DNA from: Sandaracinomonas limnophila
Lineage (GTDB): Bacteria; Bacteroidota; Bacteroidia; Cytophagales; Spirosomataceae
DNA: 64,000 nucleotides
NCBI RefSeq assembly: GCF_004005965.1
Contig: NZ_SACY01000002.1
Coordinates: 248,001 to 312,000, forward strand
Reading direction: 5' to 3'
The notes beneath the pieces were generated by a model, which saw only the letters and a program-made list of their open reading frames with translations, ran no database searches and was not told the origin of the DNA. Positions 1 to 8,668 of this stretch are shown here, piece after piece (the stretch's first letter is position 1; each line of letters begins with the position of its first letter). The position numbers and the translations under genes are program-made.

Positions 1-1896
1 CTTTATGGAGCAATTCCTGGAATGGTTACTGCTGCATTAGCAGACCCAACAAATCCTGCCAATGCATTTGGTATGGGACTATACAAATTCGGTCAATTAT
101 TCGGTAAAAAACCAGAAGATTTGTTACAATATTTTGTTCCGAATGTTGCCATTTCGCGTGAGGGATATAAGGAGTCAGATTTAGCTTCTTATATGAACAG
201 AAATATGAAGTTCAATGCGGCTATTCATTACCGTTTCAATGATAAGTTGGAGTTGATTTTGCAAGGAAACTATGGTCAAGGTACAACAGTTTATACTGGC
301 GCCGACCGTTATTCTATCAAGAACTTCAGCATGGGGCAATACAAGGCTGAATTAAAAGGTTCAAATTTCTTCTTACGTGCCTATACTACGCAAGAAAATT
401 CAGGTGATGCGTATGCAACTGGTACTTTAGGACAATTGGTTAATGAAGTGGCAAGACCAAGTACCGCTTGGTACCCTTCTTTCTTCCAAACTTTTGCGGG
501 ATTATCTTTCACTAAATTTGCTACCGAGTTACAAACAAATTTAGCGAAAGGATTAGCTCCAGCGGTTGCTTTAGGTACAGCAGTAGCAACAAACACTGCA
601 TCTTATCCTTATTATTTAGGAACTGCTCGTTCAGTTGCGGATGGTGGAACTCGTTTATACCCAGGTACTGCTGCATTTAATGCTGCAGTAGATGCAATTA
701 AAAACAAGGCTTTACCTGCTGGTGCTAAATTTTTAGACAAATCGGCCCTTTACCATTACGAAGGTATGTACAATTTCACAGAGAAATTGAACAATAAATT
801 TGAATTGATTGCTGGTGCCAACTACAGAATTTATGCCTTAAATTCTGAAGGTACTTTATTTGCATTAGACAATAATGGAAATGAATTTTCAATTCATGAA
901 TTTGGTGCTTATGCACAGGCAGGCAAGAAATTCATCAAGGACAAATTGAAAATTACAGCTTCGATGCGTTACGACAAAAACGAAAATTTTGATGGTCAGT
1001 TCTCTCCAAGACTTTCTGGAGTATTCACTGAAGGAAATTCTAACTTCCGTGTTTCTTACCAAACGGGTTTTAGAATTCCAACTACACAAGACCAGTACAT
1101 CAATTTGTTAACTCCTTCAGCTCGTCTATTAGGAGGTTTAGCTGTTGTTCAAGACAGATATAACTTATCTGGAAATTCTTATACCTTACAATCCGTTTTG
1201 GCAGGAAAACCAGAAGCTTATACTGCTAAATCTTGGAAACCAGAGCAAGTTAAAACTTGGGAATTTGGATACAAAGGTTTATTATTCGAAAACATGTTAG
1301 CTGACTTCTATTACTACAATAGTACGTATATAAACTTCTCAGCAGGTATGGCAGTAGTTCAAACTCCTGCACAACATAAGGATCCTTCAGTTTTAGGAAA
1401 TAAAGTATTCTCTTTCCCTTCAAATGTTGACAACGAAGTTAAAACAACAGGTTGGGGCTTAAGTTTAGATTATAAATTACCAGGCAACTGGAATTTAGGA
1501 GGAAACACTTCCTATAATTATGTTACTGATAATGGTGGTTTGAGCAATTATACATTGGCTTATAATACACCAATGTTCAGAACAAATGTAACATTGGGAA
1601 ATCGTAACATTGCTGGTTCTGGTTGGGGCGTAAACGCAGTTTGGAGATTCCAAGAAGGATTTGTTTGGCAGTCGAGCATTGTTAACCAAGCAGTAAACCA
1701 ATTGCAACAAAGTTACATTCCAAAATTCTCGAACTTCGACTTAGCGGTAAGCAAGAAAGTTTCTGAAATCAAGTCTATCATCAAAGTGGGAGGAACCAAC
1801 TTATTTGGTCCAGCTTATTCAACAGGTTGGGCAAACCCAATGATTGGAAGCATGTACTATGTTAGTATCGCTTTTGATGAATTATTGAATAAATAA
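1..1896 (+). CDS. TonB-dependent receptor, C-terminal part (5' truncated by window)
   Basis: The reading frame is open from base 1, so the start lies outside the window; at least 631 residues are present. The sequence is dominated by alternating hydrophobic/aromatic beta-strand segments such as FELIAGANYRIYAL, FRVSYQTGFRIPT and TWEFGYKGLLF, and ends in an aromatic strand (MYYVSIAFDELLNK). This is the outer-membrane barrel of a TonB-dependent (SusC/CirA-like) receptor, which takes up large or chelated substrates using TonB energy. The FRIPT motif is typical of the barrel of this family. The plug domain is not in view, so the substrate cannot be inferred and no SusD partner follows. A strong terminator lies 19 bases after the stop codon. 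Confidence 0.85.
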   Translation, partial: LYGAIPGMVTAALADPTNPANAFGMGLYKFGQLFGKKPEDLLQYFVPNVAISREGYKESDLASYMNRNMKFNAAIHYRFNDKLELILQGNYGQGTTVYTGADRYSIKNFSMGQYKAELKGSNFFLRAYTTQENSGDAYATGTLGQLVNEVARPSTAWYPSFFQTFAGLSFTKFATELQTNLAKGLAPAVALGTAVATNTASYPYYLGTARSVADGGTRLYPGTAAFNAAVDAIKNKALPAGAKFLDKSALYHYEGMYNFTEKLNNKFELIAGANYRIYALNSEGTLFALDNNGNEFSIHEFGAYAQAGKKFIKDKLKITASMRYDKNENFDGQFSPRLSGVFTEGNSNFRVSYQTGFRIPTTQDQYINLLTPSARLLGGLAVVQDRYNLSGNSYTLQSVLAGKPEAYTAKSWKPEQVKTWEFGYKGLLFENMLADFYYYNSTYINFSAGMAVVQTPAQHKDPSVLGNKVFSFPSNVDNEVKTTGWGLSLDYKLPGNWNLGGNTSYNYVTDNGGLSNYTLAYNTPMFRTNVTLGNRNIAGSGWGVNAVWRFQEGFVWQSSIVNQAVNQLQQSYIPKFSNFDLAVSKKVSEIKSIIKVGGTNLFGPAYSTGWANPMIGSMYYVSIAFDELLNK

Positions 1897-1914
1897 AATT
1901 TCAAAAAGTAATTT

Positions 1915-1947
1915 AAAAGGCTGCCCTGCAAGGCAGCCTTTTTTTTT
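1915..1947 (+). terminator. Rho-independent terminator after the TonB receptor
   Basis: An 11-bp perfect stem (AAAAGGCTGCC at 1915-1925 with GGCAGCCTTTT at 1932-1942) and a 6-base loop, followed by a T-run. It separates the receptor from uvrA. Confidence 0.9.
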
Positions 1948-1977
1948 GTACATTTGTTGTTTGGAATAAATCGAAAG

Positions 1978-4806
1978 ATGAAGGAAAAAATTGATTCGAC
2001 AGGCTTTACGCATATTGACATTTTAGGGGCTAGAGAGCACAACCTGAAGAATATTGATGTATCCATTCCAAGGAATCAATTAGTGGTGGTGACAGGAATT
2101 TCTGGCTCAGGAAAATCGTCCTTAGCGTTTGATACCATTTATGCTGAAGGTCAACGAAGATACATGGAAAGCTTCTCTGCATACGCCAGAAGCTTTTTGG
2201 GTAATATGGAGCGACCGGATGTCGACAAAATCGAAGGCTTATCTCCTGTAATTTCCATTGAACAAAAAACTACTTCCAAAAATCCACGCTCAACTGTAGG
2301 TACCACTACAGAAATTTATGATTTTCTACGATTGTTATATGCAAGGGCTTCTGAAGCATTCTCGTATTTAAGTGGAGAAAAAATGGTCAAATTCTCATCT
2401 GACCAAATTATGGATACGCTCTATCAGCAATTTGAAAATCAAAAGGCTATACTTTTAGCTCCTGTGGTCAAAGGCCGTAAAGGACATTACCGCGAACTTT
2501 TCGTTCAAATTGCAAAATGGGGATTTACCAAAGTCCGAATCGATGGTGAAATTGTAGAAATTCACCCCAAATTACAAGTGGACCGATTCAAAGTTCACGA
2601 CATTGAGGTAGTTATTGATCGCTTAATCCTCAAAAAAGAAGAACGTGTAAGGCTTTCGCAAAGTTTGAGCACCGCTATGAATTTGGGGAAAGGTCAAGTT
2701 TTTGTTTTAGATGATAAAGACAAAATCCATTACTTTTCTCAAACCTTAATGGACCCCAAAACAGGATTGTCCTATGACGAACCGGCACCCAATACCTTTT
2801 CCTTCAATAGTCCCTATGGCGCATGTCCTACCTGCAATGGAATGGGACAAATTGAAGAAATCACAGAAGAATCCGTTATTCCAGATAGAAGTTTAAGTAT
2901 TCTTAGAGGTGCCATTGCCCCCATTGGGGAATATCGCGATATGTGGATTTTCAAACAATTGGAAGTCATTTTAAAACCTTTTAAAATAAGTTTATCTACT
3001 CCAATAGAAAAGTTCCCAAAAGAAGCATTAGAAATTATGTTTTACGGAACGGATGAACCTGTTTCAGTACCTTCCAAAAAATACGAAGGAACCGAATGGA
3101 GCACTAAATACGAAGGGATTATCAATTTCTTGAAAAAACAACAAGAGTCAGGGTCCGAAAGAACACAGGATTGGTTGAAAGATTATATGATTATCAAATC
3201 TTGTCCAGATTGTGAAGGTTACCGATTGAAAAAAGAAGCTCTTCATTTCAAAATAGATGATAAACATATTGGGCAATTGGCCCAATTGGATGTTCGTGAT
3301 TTGGAAAATTGGTTGGAAGGTTTGGAATTACGTATTTCAAAACGACAAGTTCAAATTGGGCAAGAGGTTCTCAAAGAAATCAGAAAACGTGTTGGATTTT
3401 TAAGTCAAATCGGATTAACCTATTTGACCTTAGACCGCCCGATGAAAACTCTTTCAGGTGGAGAGGCTCAACGTATCCGACTTGCCACACAAATTGGAAC
3501 CCAATTGGTTGGGGTACTATATATCATGGATGAACCAAGTATCGGTTTACATCAAAGAGATAATGAAAAGCTGATTCAAGCATTAAAAGATTTACGTGAT
3601 TTAGGTAATTCGGTTTTGGTAGTGGAGCACGACAAAGACATGATGTTGGAGTCGGATTATATTTTAGACATTGGTCCAGGGGCTGGTCGACATGGTGGAC
3701 AAGTAATAGGTCAAGGTACTCCAAAGGAATTCCTTAAACTAAAAACACCAACTGCGCTATTCTTAAATGGCAAACTTGAAATAGAAGTTCCCAAAAATCG
3801 AAGAAAAGGCAATGGAAAAGAAATAACGATTACTGGTGCGACGGGGAATAATTTAAAAAATGTACAAGTTAAACTTCCCTTAGGACAAATGATTTGTGTA
3901 ACAGGTGTTTCTGGATCCGGGAAGTCGACTTTGGTCCACGATACTCTCGTTTTAAAACTCAAACAACATTTTGATCGGGCGAAACGAGAACCTCTCCCTT
4001 TTAAAAAAATGGAAGGATTGGAAAACATTGACAAGATCATTGAAGTAGATCAAACACCTATTGGAAGAACTCCGAGGTCGAATCCTGCTACTTACACCAA
4101 TATGTACAGCGATATTCGAACTTTGTATTGTGAATTACCTGAATCGAAAATTAGAGGTTATAAGGCAGGCCGATTTAGTTTCAATGTAAAAGGTGGTCGT
4201 TGCGAAACATGTGAAGGTGCAGGAAGGAAAAAGATTGAAATGGAGTTTCTGCCAGATGTATTGGTAGAGTGTGAAACATGCAAAGGCAAACGTTTCAATC
4301 GCGAAACATTAGAAATTCGTTTCAAAGGTAAATCCATTTCAGATGTCTTGGACATGACCGTAGAGCAAGCGCTAGAATTCTTTGAACACCACCCAAAAAT
4401 TCACAGAAGAATTCAAACTTTATCCGATGTTGGATTAGGTTACATTACTCTTGGACAACATGCCACGACTCTTTCCGGTGGAGAAGCCCAACGGGTGAAA
4501 TTAGCCGAAGAACTTTCGAAAAAAGATACAGGTAAAACACTTTACGTTTTAGACGAACCCACCACAGGTTTACACTTTCAAGATGTAAAATTATTGTTAG
4601 ATGTATTACAAAAATTAGTAGATAAAGGCAATACGGTTTTAATTATCGAACATAATTTAGATGTCATCAAGGTTTCAGATTACCTCATCGACATGGGTCC
4701 AGAAGGCGGTAATGCGGGAGGGGTTCTCTTAGGTTCTGGCACTCCTGAACAAATCGCAAAAATTAAAGGAAGTCATACGGGACGATTTTTGGTAAAAGAG
4801 TTATGA
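1978..4806 (+). CDS. uvrA: Excinuclease ABC subunit A
   Basis: Damage-recognition ATPase of nucleotide excision repair, about 942 aa, full length for the family. It has two ABC ATPase halves: the first Walker A is GISGSGKSS near residue 44 and the second is GVSGSGKST near residue 648. Both halves carry the LSGGEAQR signature and a DEPSIGLH/DEPTTGLH Walker B. Zinc-finger CxxC pairs are visible (CPTC, CPDC, CETC, CETC). The ATG at 1978 is preferred because the conserved GAREHNLKNI motif then starts about 14 residues in; an in-frame TTG at 1954 would overlap the preceding region with no support. The stop codon TGA is the first three bases of a heptad repeat array. Confidence 0.97.
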   Translation: MKEKIDSTGFTHIDILGAREHNLKNIDVSIPRNQLVVVTGISGSGKSSLAFDTIYAEGQRRYMESFSAYARSFLGNMERPDVDKIEGLSPVISIEQKTTSKNPRSTVGTTTEIYDFLRLLYARASEAFSYLSGEKMVKFSSDQIMDTLYQQFENQKAILLAPVVKGRKGHYRELFVQIAKWGFTKVRIDGEIVEIHPKLQVDRFKVHDIEVVIDRLILKKEERVRLSQSLSTAMNLGKGQVFVLDDKDKIHYFSQTLMDPKTGLSYDEPAPNTFSFNSPYGACPTCNGMGQIEEITEESVIPDRSLSILRGAIAPIGEYRDMWIFKQLEVILKPFKISLSTPIEKFPKEALEIMFYGTDEPVSVPSKKYEGTEWSTKYEGIINFLKKQQESGSERTQDWLKDYMIIKSCPDCEGYRLKKEALHFKIDDKHIGQLAQLDVRDLENWLEGLELRISKRQVQIGQEVLKEIRKRVGFLSQIGLTYLTLDRPMKTLSGGEAQRIRLATQIGTQLVGVLYIMDEPSIGLHQRDNEKLIQALKDLRDLGNSVLVVEHDKDMMLESDYILDIGPGAGRHGGQVIGQGTPKEFLKLKTPTALFLNGKLEIEVPKNRRKGNGKEITITGATGNNLKNVQVKLPLGQMICVTGVSGSGKSTLVHDTLVLKLKQHFDRAKREPLPFKKMEGLENIDKIIEVDQTPIGRTPRSNPATYTNMYSDIRTLYCELPESKIRGYKAGRFSFNVKGGRCETCEGAGRKKIEMEFLPDVLVECETCKGKRFNRETLEIRFKGKSISDVLDMTVEQALEFFEHHPKIHRRIQTLSDVGLGYITLGQHATTLSGGEAQRVKLAEELSKKDTGKTLYVLDEPTTGLHFQDVKLLLDVLQKLVDKGNTVLIIEHNLDVIKVSDYLIDMGPEGGNAGGVLLGSGTPEQIAKIKGSHTGRFLVKEL

Positions 4807-4831
4807 TTTTTGAGTTTTGAGTTATGAATTG
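4804..4831 (+). repeat. Four-unit heptad array starting on the uvrA stop codon
   Basis: Four contiguous 7-bp units: TGATTTT, TGAGTTT, TGAGTTA and TGAATTG. The first TGA is the uvrA stop codon. It belongs to the short-period arrays seen at other gene ends in this window. Confidence 0.7.
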
Positions 4832-4840
4832 TCCAGTGTT

Positions 4841-4944
4841 CTCACGCTCGGCTCTGCCGAGTGTGTACTATAATAAAAAAAACATATTGTTTTTTGAACT
4901 GCAAGTTCAAAACATATTCCACACTCAGCAAAGCTGAGCGTGAG
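4841..4944. repeat. Composite palindrome: three hairpins in a 104-bp element
   Basis: The 25-bp arms at 4841-4865 and 4920-4944 are inverted copies matching at 22 of 25 positions. Each arm is itself a hairpin (CTCGGC/GCCGAG and CTCAGC/GCTGAG). Two of the three differences are a compensated pair that keeps the stem. Between them is a third stem (TTTTGAACT 4892-4900 / AGTTCAAAA 4904-4912) bracketed by direct repeats AAAACATATT. The element lies between convergent genes and its right arm encodes the last six residues and stop codon of the ABC transporter. It is REP/MITE-like; no transposase or RAYT gene is visible. Confidence 0.75.
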
Positions 4945-7084
4945 TTTGTGCATTTACTTTCCCAGCATAATCCCCATTTAAGGCCAAGAGGTATTGATGC
5001 GAACCTTGTTCCACAATTTGTCCATTTTTCAATACTATAATTTGATCCGCCTTAAAGATGGTACTTAGACGGTGTGCAATGACCAAAATCGTTTTACCTA
5101 AGGCTCTATATTTTTCGAGTACTTGGTGAATCAATTGCTCAGAGGTGGTATCCAAGGCAGAGGTTGCCTCATCAAGCAATAAGATTTCTGGATTTTTATA
5201 TAAGGCTCTGGCAATGGCGATACGTTGTTTTTGTCCACCTGAAAGCATGGCCCCATTTTCTCCTAAGGGAGTATCATAAGAAGTTGGTATTTTCTCAATA
5301 AATTCTGAAATGCCTAATTCCTGACATAGCTCAAGCACACGTTTAATATCTGGACTAGAATCTCCCAAGGCAATATTTTCAATCACATTTCCTGAAAACA
5401 ATTGAATTTGTTGCGGAACGGCCGCCATCAATTTTCGTAAACTATGCGGATTAATATGGCCTAAATCAAGGTTCCCCAAAAGTACTTTTCCGCTGTTTAA
5501 GGGGTACAATCCTTGTAAAATGGAGAAAATTGAGGTCTTTCCACTTCCGCTATCCCCCACTATTGCAGTCATTTTCCCTTTTTCAATTTGCATAGAAAGT
5601 TCTGAAAATACCTGCACCCTACTACCATAAGCAAAATTGACTTGCTCAAATACAATATCACCAAGCAAATCATTACCTATTTCAACCTTGTTTTCCACTT
5701 TTTCCCTCTCCAAGTCCATAATTTCAAATAATCGATCTGCAGCTATTAAGGCGTTTTGAATGGCCTTATTGGCATTGATTAAAGATGCCACGGGCCCGGT
5801 GAAATACCCAATAATTGCATAGAATGAGAACAATTCCCCGGGAGTAATTTGTCGATCTAAAACGAACCCCGCCCCCAGCCACATAAGAATTACCGTAAAC
5901 AAAGAGGCTAAAAAGGTTAAAAATGTGCCTGCAAATAAGGAATTGTATCCCGATTTCATGCCTGTGAATAAAAGTTTCACAAACTTGTTTTCGGTTTTGT
6001 AATTCATGAATTCTTCAATCCCAAATTCCTTCACCGTTCGAACTTGGTTTACAGATTCTACCAATTGGGTTTCCAAGTCGGCAGCCTCCTCCATTATTTT
6101 TCGTTCAACTTTCTTATTCAGTCGGTTCATCAAAAAATAGACTCCTACATAAAATGGAATTAAAATCAGCATCACCAAGGCCAATTTCCAATAGTAGGTA
6201 AACATTAAGGCAAAAGCAAAAATAACTACAAACACATTTACGATCAGATCAATGGCCGTTTCATTGATGAAATTTCTGATTTTTATGGCATCACTAATTC
6301 GTGAAGTAATTTCCCCTATTCGCATGGTATCGAAAAATCGCTGCGGTAGATACAAAAGATGTTTATAATATCCCAAAATCAATTGAGCGTCCATCAATTG
6401 CCCAGATTTCATCATCAATACCGACTTTTTACTCCCAACAAAGACCTGCAACAAAATAATTACAACCATCGCTACACTCATCAAATGCAATAAATTCCGA
6501 TTGCCATCTACCAACACATAATCAGTAATTTTTTGAATATAAATAGACATGGCAAGGCCCAAAATGGTAAACAACATGGCGCCGAACATCGCCTGCAACA
6601 GAACCAATTTATGCGGCTTGACTAAATCCCAAAACCGTCGGTATGGAGATACTGTTTCATTATACGTTTTGAATTGCTCACCAGGGGCTAACAAGATTAA
6701 CACACCGGACCATATTTCTTGAAAAGCCTCAAAAGTATATTTTTCTAAAGAACCATGAGCAGGATCCATAAACTCAATATGTTTCTTAGTCACTTTGTAA
6801 ATCACAACAAAATGGTGCAATTGATTTTTCAAGACCACATGTGCGATGCTGGGTTTAGGTATTTTAGCTAAAGAATCAATCCCACCCTTTACCCCTTTGG
6901 CAGAAAAACCCATTTTTTCTGCGGCCTGGATAATGCCTAGGACATTGGTACCTCGCATATCTGTACTTGCCAATTGTCGAATTTTGGCTATGGGTAAATG
7001 AATTTTGTAATAATTGCCCACAGAAGCCAAACAAGCAGCTCCACAATCTTTAATATCATGTTGTTTTATCTTTATGGATTTCAT
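4925..7084 (-). CDS. Peptidase-containing ABC transporter (C39 bacteriocin-type exporter)
   Basis: A 719-aa three-domain exporter of the PCAT/LagD/SunT type. Residues 1-130 form a C39 cysteine peptidase (catalytic Cys in KDCGAACLAS, His in NQLHHFVVIYKV, Asp in EFMDPAHG) that cuts double-glycine leaders. Next is a six-helix ABC membrane domain (about 150-450). The C-terminal ATPase has Walker A VGDSGSGKTS, signature LSGGQKQR and Walker B LLLDEATSALD. It cleaves the leader and exports the peptide across the inner membrane. The HlyD adaptor gene lies 2 bp upstream, forming an operon. The last six residues (THAQLC) and the stop are encoded by a palindromic repeat, so the native C-terminus has probably been replaced. 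Candidate substrates are the peptides at 46.9-47.3 kb and the remnants at 8.4-8.6 kb. Confidence 0.95.
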   Translation of the reverse strand: MKSIKIKQHDIKDCGAACLASVGNYYKIHLPIAKIRQLASTDMRGTNVLGIIQAAEKMGFSAKGVKGGIDSLAKIPKPSIAHVVLKNQLHHFVVIYKVTKKHIEFMDPAHGSLEKYTFEAFQEIWSGVLILLAPGEQFKTYNETVSPYRRFWDLVKPHKLVLLQAMFGAMLFTILGLAMSIYIQKITDYVLVDGNRNLLHLMSVAMVVIILLQVFVGSKKSVLMMKSGQLMDAQLILGYYKHLLYLPQRFFDTMRIGEITSRISDAIKIRNFINETAIDLIVNVFVVIFAFALMFTYYWKLALVMLILIPFYVGVYFLMNRLNKKVERKIMEEAADLETQLVESVNQVRTVKEFGIEEFMNYKTENKFVKLLFTGMKSGYNSLFAGTFLTFLASLFTVILMWLGAGFVLDRQITPGELFSFYAIIGYFTGPVASLINANKAIQNALIAADRLFEIMDLEREKVENKVEIGNDLLGDIVFEQVNFAYGSRVQVFSELSMQIEKGKMTAIVGDSGSGKTSIFSILQGLYPLNSGKVLLGNLDLGHINPHSLRKLMAAVPQQIQLFSGNVIENIALGDSSPDIKRVLELCQELGISEFIEKIPTSYDTPLGENGAMLSGGQKQRIAIARALYKNPEILLLDEATSALDTTSEQLIHQVLEKYRALGKTILVIAHRLSTIFKADQIIVLKNGQIVEQGSHQYLLALNGDYAGKVNAQTHAQLC

Positions 7085-7086
7085 GG

Positions 7087-8223
7087 CTAGGCAGGTTTAA
7101 TTGAAGGATTCAACCACTGATCTATCTTATCGAACAATAATTGATATATGGAACGACGGGTAATGATAAATCGGGCCGTTAATGTCATCCCTTTTTGAAT
7201 TTCAGCCTTGTAGCCATTTTTCAATTGCAATACATTTTCCTTCATCAGGCATTTTACCCGAAAAAACACATCTTGATTTTGAACCTGTGGTTGGTGATCG
7301 ATTTCCCAAACCTCTGCATCCACAAATCCCCATTGGTTGTAATTAAAGGCATCCATCTGTAAACGCACTTGTTGGCCAATCTTTACCAGACCAATGTCGC
7401 GTGGACTTACCTGGCACTCCACCAATAATTCATTGTCGGGCGAGATCTCTGCCAATTGGGTGGCTGCACCTACGAAAGAATGAGATTCATAGCCCTTGTA
7501 ATTGGTGATGGTACCTGAAATTGGGGCTTTTATAATATAATTTTTCTTTTCAATGGAATATTTTTGAAGGGTACCCAAATAGTTTTTTTGTGCGTCTAAA
7601 TGCTCCTTACGTTGTCGCTGCCATTGTGCTTTTTGTTGCTTTTGAAAGCTTAGCAATGCCTCCTCAGCCAATTGCTTATCACTTTCGTAGCGTTCAAATT
7701 CAGAGGCAGGAATCACCTTTTCGGCAAATAGGCGTTTATTTCGCTGAAAAATAGCATTGGCTACTTGAATTTTTGTTTCCAATTCCTTTTGTTGCGACAA
7801 ATATTTTTCAAAATCTTCTTGGTTGTGGTCGAGTTGCAAATGAAGGGATTTCTCTCCCAAAATCATTTGTTCTAAATCTTGTAAGTTTTGTTGTGTCTGG
7901 CTTTGAAAATTCTTGTTGAGGGCTACTTGCGAATCAATCGATTGAGCATCTACCAGCAGAAGCGTATCTCCCCTTTTTACCCGCAAATTATTTTTCATGT
8001 GTAGGCGAATGATGTTGCCACTCACCAAAGAAACGATGGGCACATTATCTCCAGCTGGTCGAACAATTCCCCGAGCCTGAGAAGACACATCTACAAAAAT
8101 AAAGGGCAAGGAACAGAGTGTAGCCAACAAAAGCAATAACACAATCCCATAAAACGAAAAGCTTTTTACCTGATTTTTGGCAATAAGATTTTCGACACTA
8201 TTTTCAAGGTCAAAAGAATACAT
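7087..8223 (-). CDS. HlyD-family secretion adaptor
   Basis: A 378-aa membrane-fusion protein that bridges the C39 ABC transporter to an outer-membrane channel. It has a short cytoplasmic N-terminus, one membrane helix (FYGIVLLLLLATLCSLPFIF), then a biotinyl-lipoyl-like segment (ARGIVRPAGDNVPIVSLVSGNII). A long coiled-coil hairpin follows (about 100-220, rich in Q, E and K), then the second lipoyl half (YIIKAPISGTITNYKG) and a beta-barrel. It is first in the operon with the transporter. The start codon is directly preceded by ACCACTAAT, a leader motif shared with neighbouring genes. No TolC-type gene adjoins; one occurs at 45.3 kb. Confidence 0.93.
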   Translation of the reverse strand: MYSFDLENSVENLIAKNQVKSFSFYGIVLLLLLATLCSLPFIFVDVSSQARGIVRPAGDNVPIVSLVSGNIIRLHMKNNLRVKRGDTLLLVDAQSIDSQVALNKNFQSQTQQNLQDLEQMILGEKSLHLQLDHNQEDFEKYLSQQKELETKIQVANAIFQRNKRLFAEKVIPASEFERYESDKQLAEEALLSFQKQQKAQWQRQRKEHLDAQKNYLGTLQKYSIEKKNYIIKAPISGTITNYKGYESHSFVGAATQLAEISPDNELLVECQVSPRDIGLVKIGQQVRLQMDAFNYNQWGFVDAEVWEIDHQPQVQNQDVFFRVKCLMKENVLQLKNGYKAEIQKGMTLTARFIITRRSIYQLLFDKIDQWLNPSIKPA

Positions 8224-8329
8224 TAGTGGTTAATTTTTTCGAAAGGTAGGGGGCTTGGTTGGGATTTACAAGGGGGAGGAAAAGATTATCAGGAAGTTGG
8301 ATTAAATCACGAATATTTTCAATCAAACT

Positions 8330-8364
8330 AATTTAGTTAGTGGATTTCTTCCACTAACTAAATT
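8330..8364. terminator. Perfect 15-bp stem hairpin between the small peptide gene and hlyD-like gene
   Basis: AATTTAGTTAGTGGA (8330-8344) pairs perfectly with 8350-8364 around a 5-base loop. It sits right after the 33-aa peptide gene on the minus strand. The T-run after it is weak, so it may be an attenuator or RNA-stability hairpin rather than a full terminator. Confidence 0.6.
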
Positions 8365-8365
8365 C

Positions 8366-8467
8366 CTAACTATTCAATTGGTTATGTGCTACTAATGCCC
8401 CTATTAATATACCTGCTAAAAAAGTCCAAATGGCATATTTTTTCCAAAATAATTTCAAATAATCCAT
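8366..8467 (-). CDS. 33-aa single-helix membrane peptide
   Basis: A short reading frame encoding MDYLKLFWKKYAIWTFLAGI followed by LIGALVAHNQLNS. It has a basic N-terminus (KLFWKKY) and one hydrophobic helix containing a GILIGAL glycine-zipper-like run. It has no double-glycine leader. It lies between a broken peptide precursor and the secretion adaptor, in the same orientation, and is followed at once by a perfect hairpin. It could be an immunity peptide, a small membrane effector or a leaderless bacteriocin. No family was recognised; coding status rests on the ATG, the helix pattern and the context. Confidence 0.5.
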   Translation of the reverse strand: MDYLKLFWKKYAIWTFLAGILIGALVAHNQLNS

Positions 8468-8477
8468 TTTAAAAATT

Positions 8478-8584
8478 TTAGTGTGTTAACCAATCCACAA
8501 ATTTATATACTGCATAATCAACTAATGCTGCTACTGCCGCTCCAATTCCATCAGACCTAAAGAATTTACTTCGAAATTTTTCAT
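8478..8584 (-). pseudogene. Frameshifted or internally deleted secreted-peptide precursor
   Basis: An ATG at 8584 opens MKNFEVNSLGLMELERQ, which looks like the N-terminal half of a double-glycine leader (compare MKNNPINFMELGAIELTLNE at 46.9 kb), and stops after 17 codons. An overlapping frame continues without a start as SDGIGAAVAALVDYAVYKF and VDWLTH to the stop at 8478. That stretch has the Gly/Ala-rich helical composition of a bacteriocin core. The pieces fit a precursor that lost part of its leader, including the GG site, with a frame change. This is inference from composition; the alternative is chance. Confidence 0.4.
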
Positions 8585-8668
8585 TTCATTAATGATTACA
8601 TATTTCTCCCTACTCTTTTAGGCTTTTCGGGTTCCTCCTAGATTTGCGCTTATCTGGAGGTAAATTTA

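Noticed and set aside
7087-8223. HlyD adaptor as part of an RND pump
   Set aside because: It is paired with a C39 ABC exporter 2 bp downstream; the RND pump at 41-46.7 kb has its own adaptor.
8366-8668. An intact double-glycine bacteriocin gene next to the C39 exporter
   Set aside because: No uninterrupted frame joins the leader-like start to the hydrophobic core, so it is listed as a remnant only.
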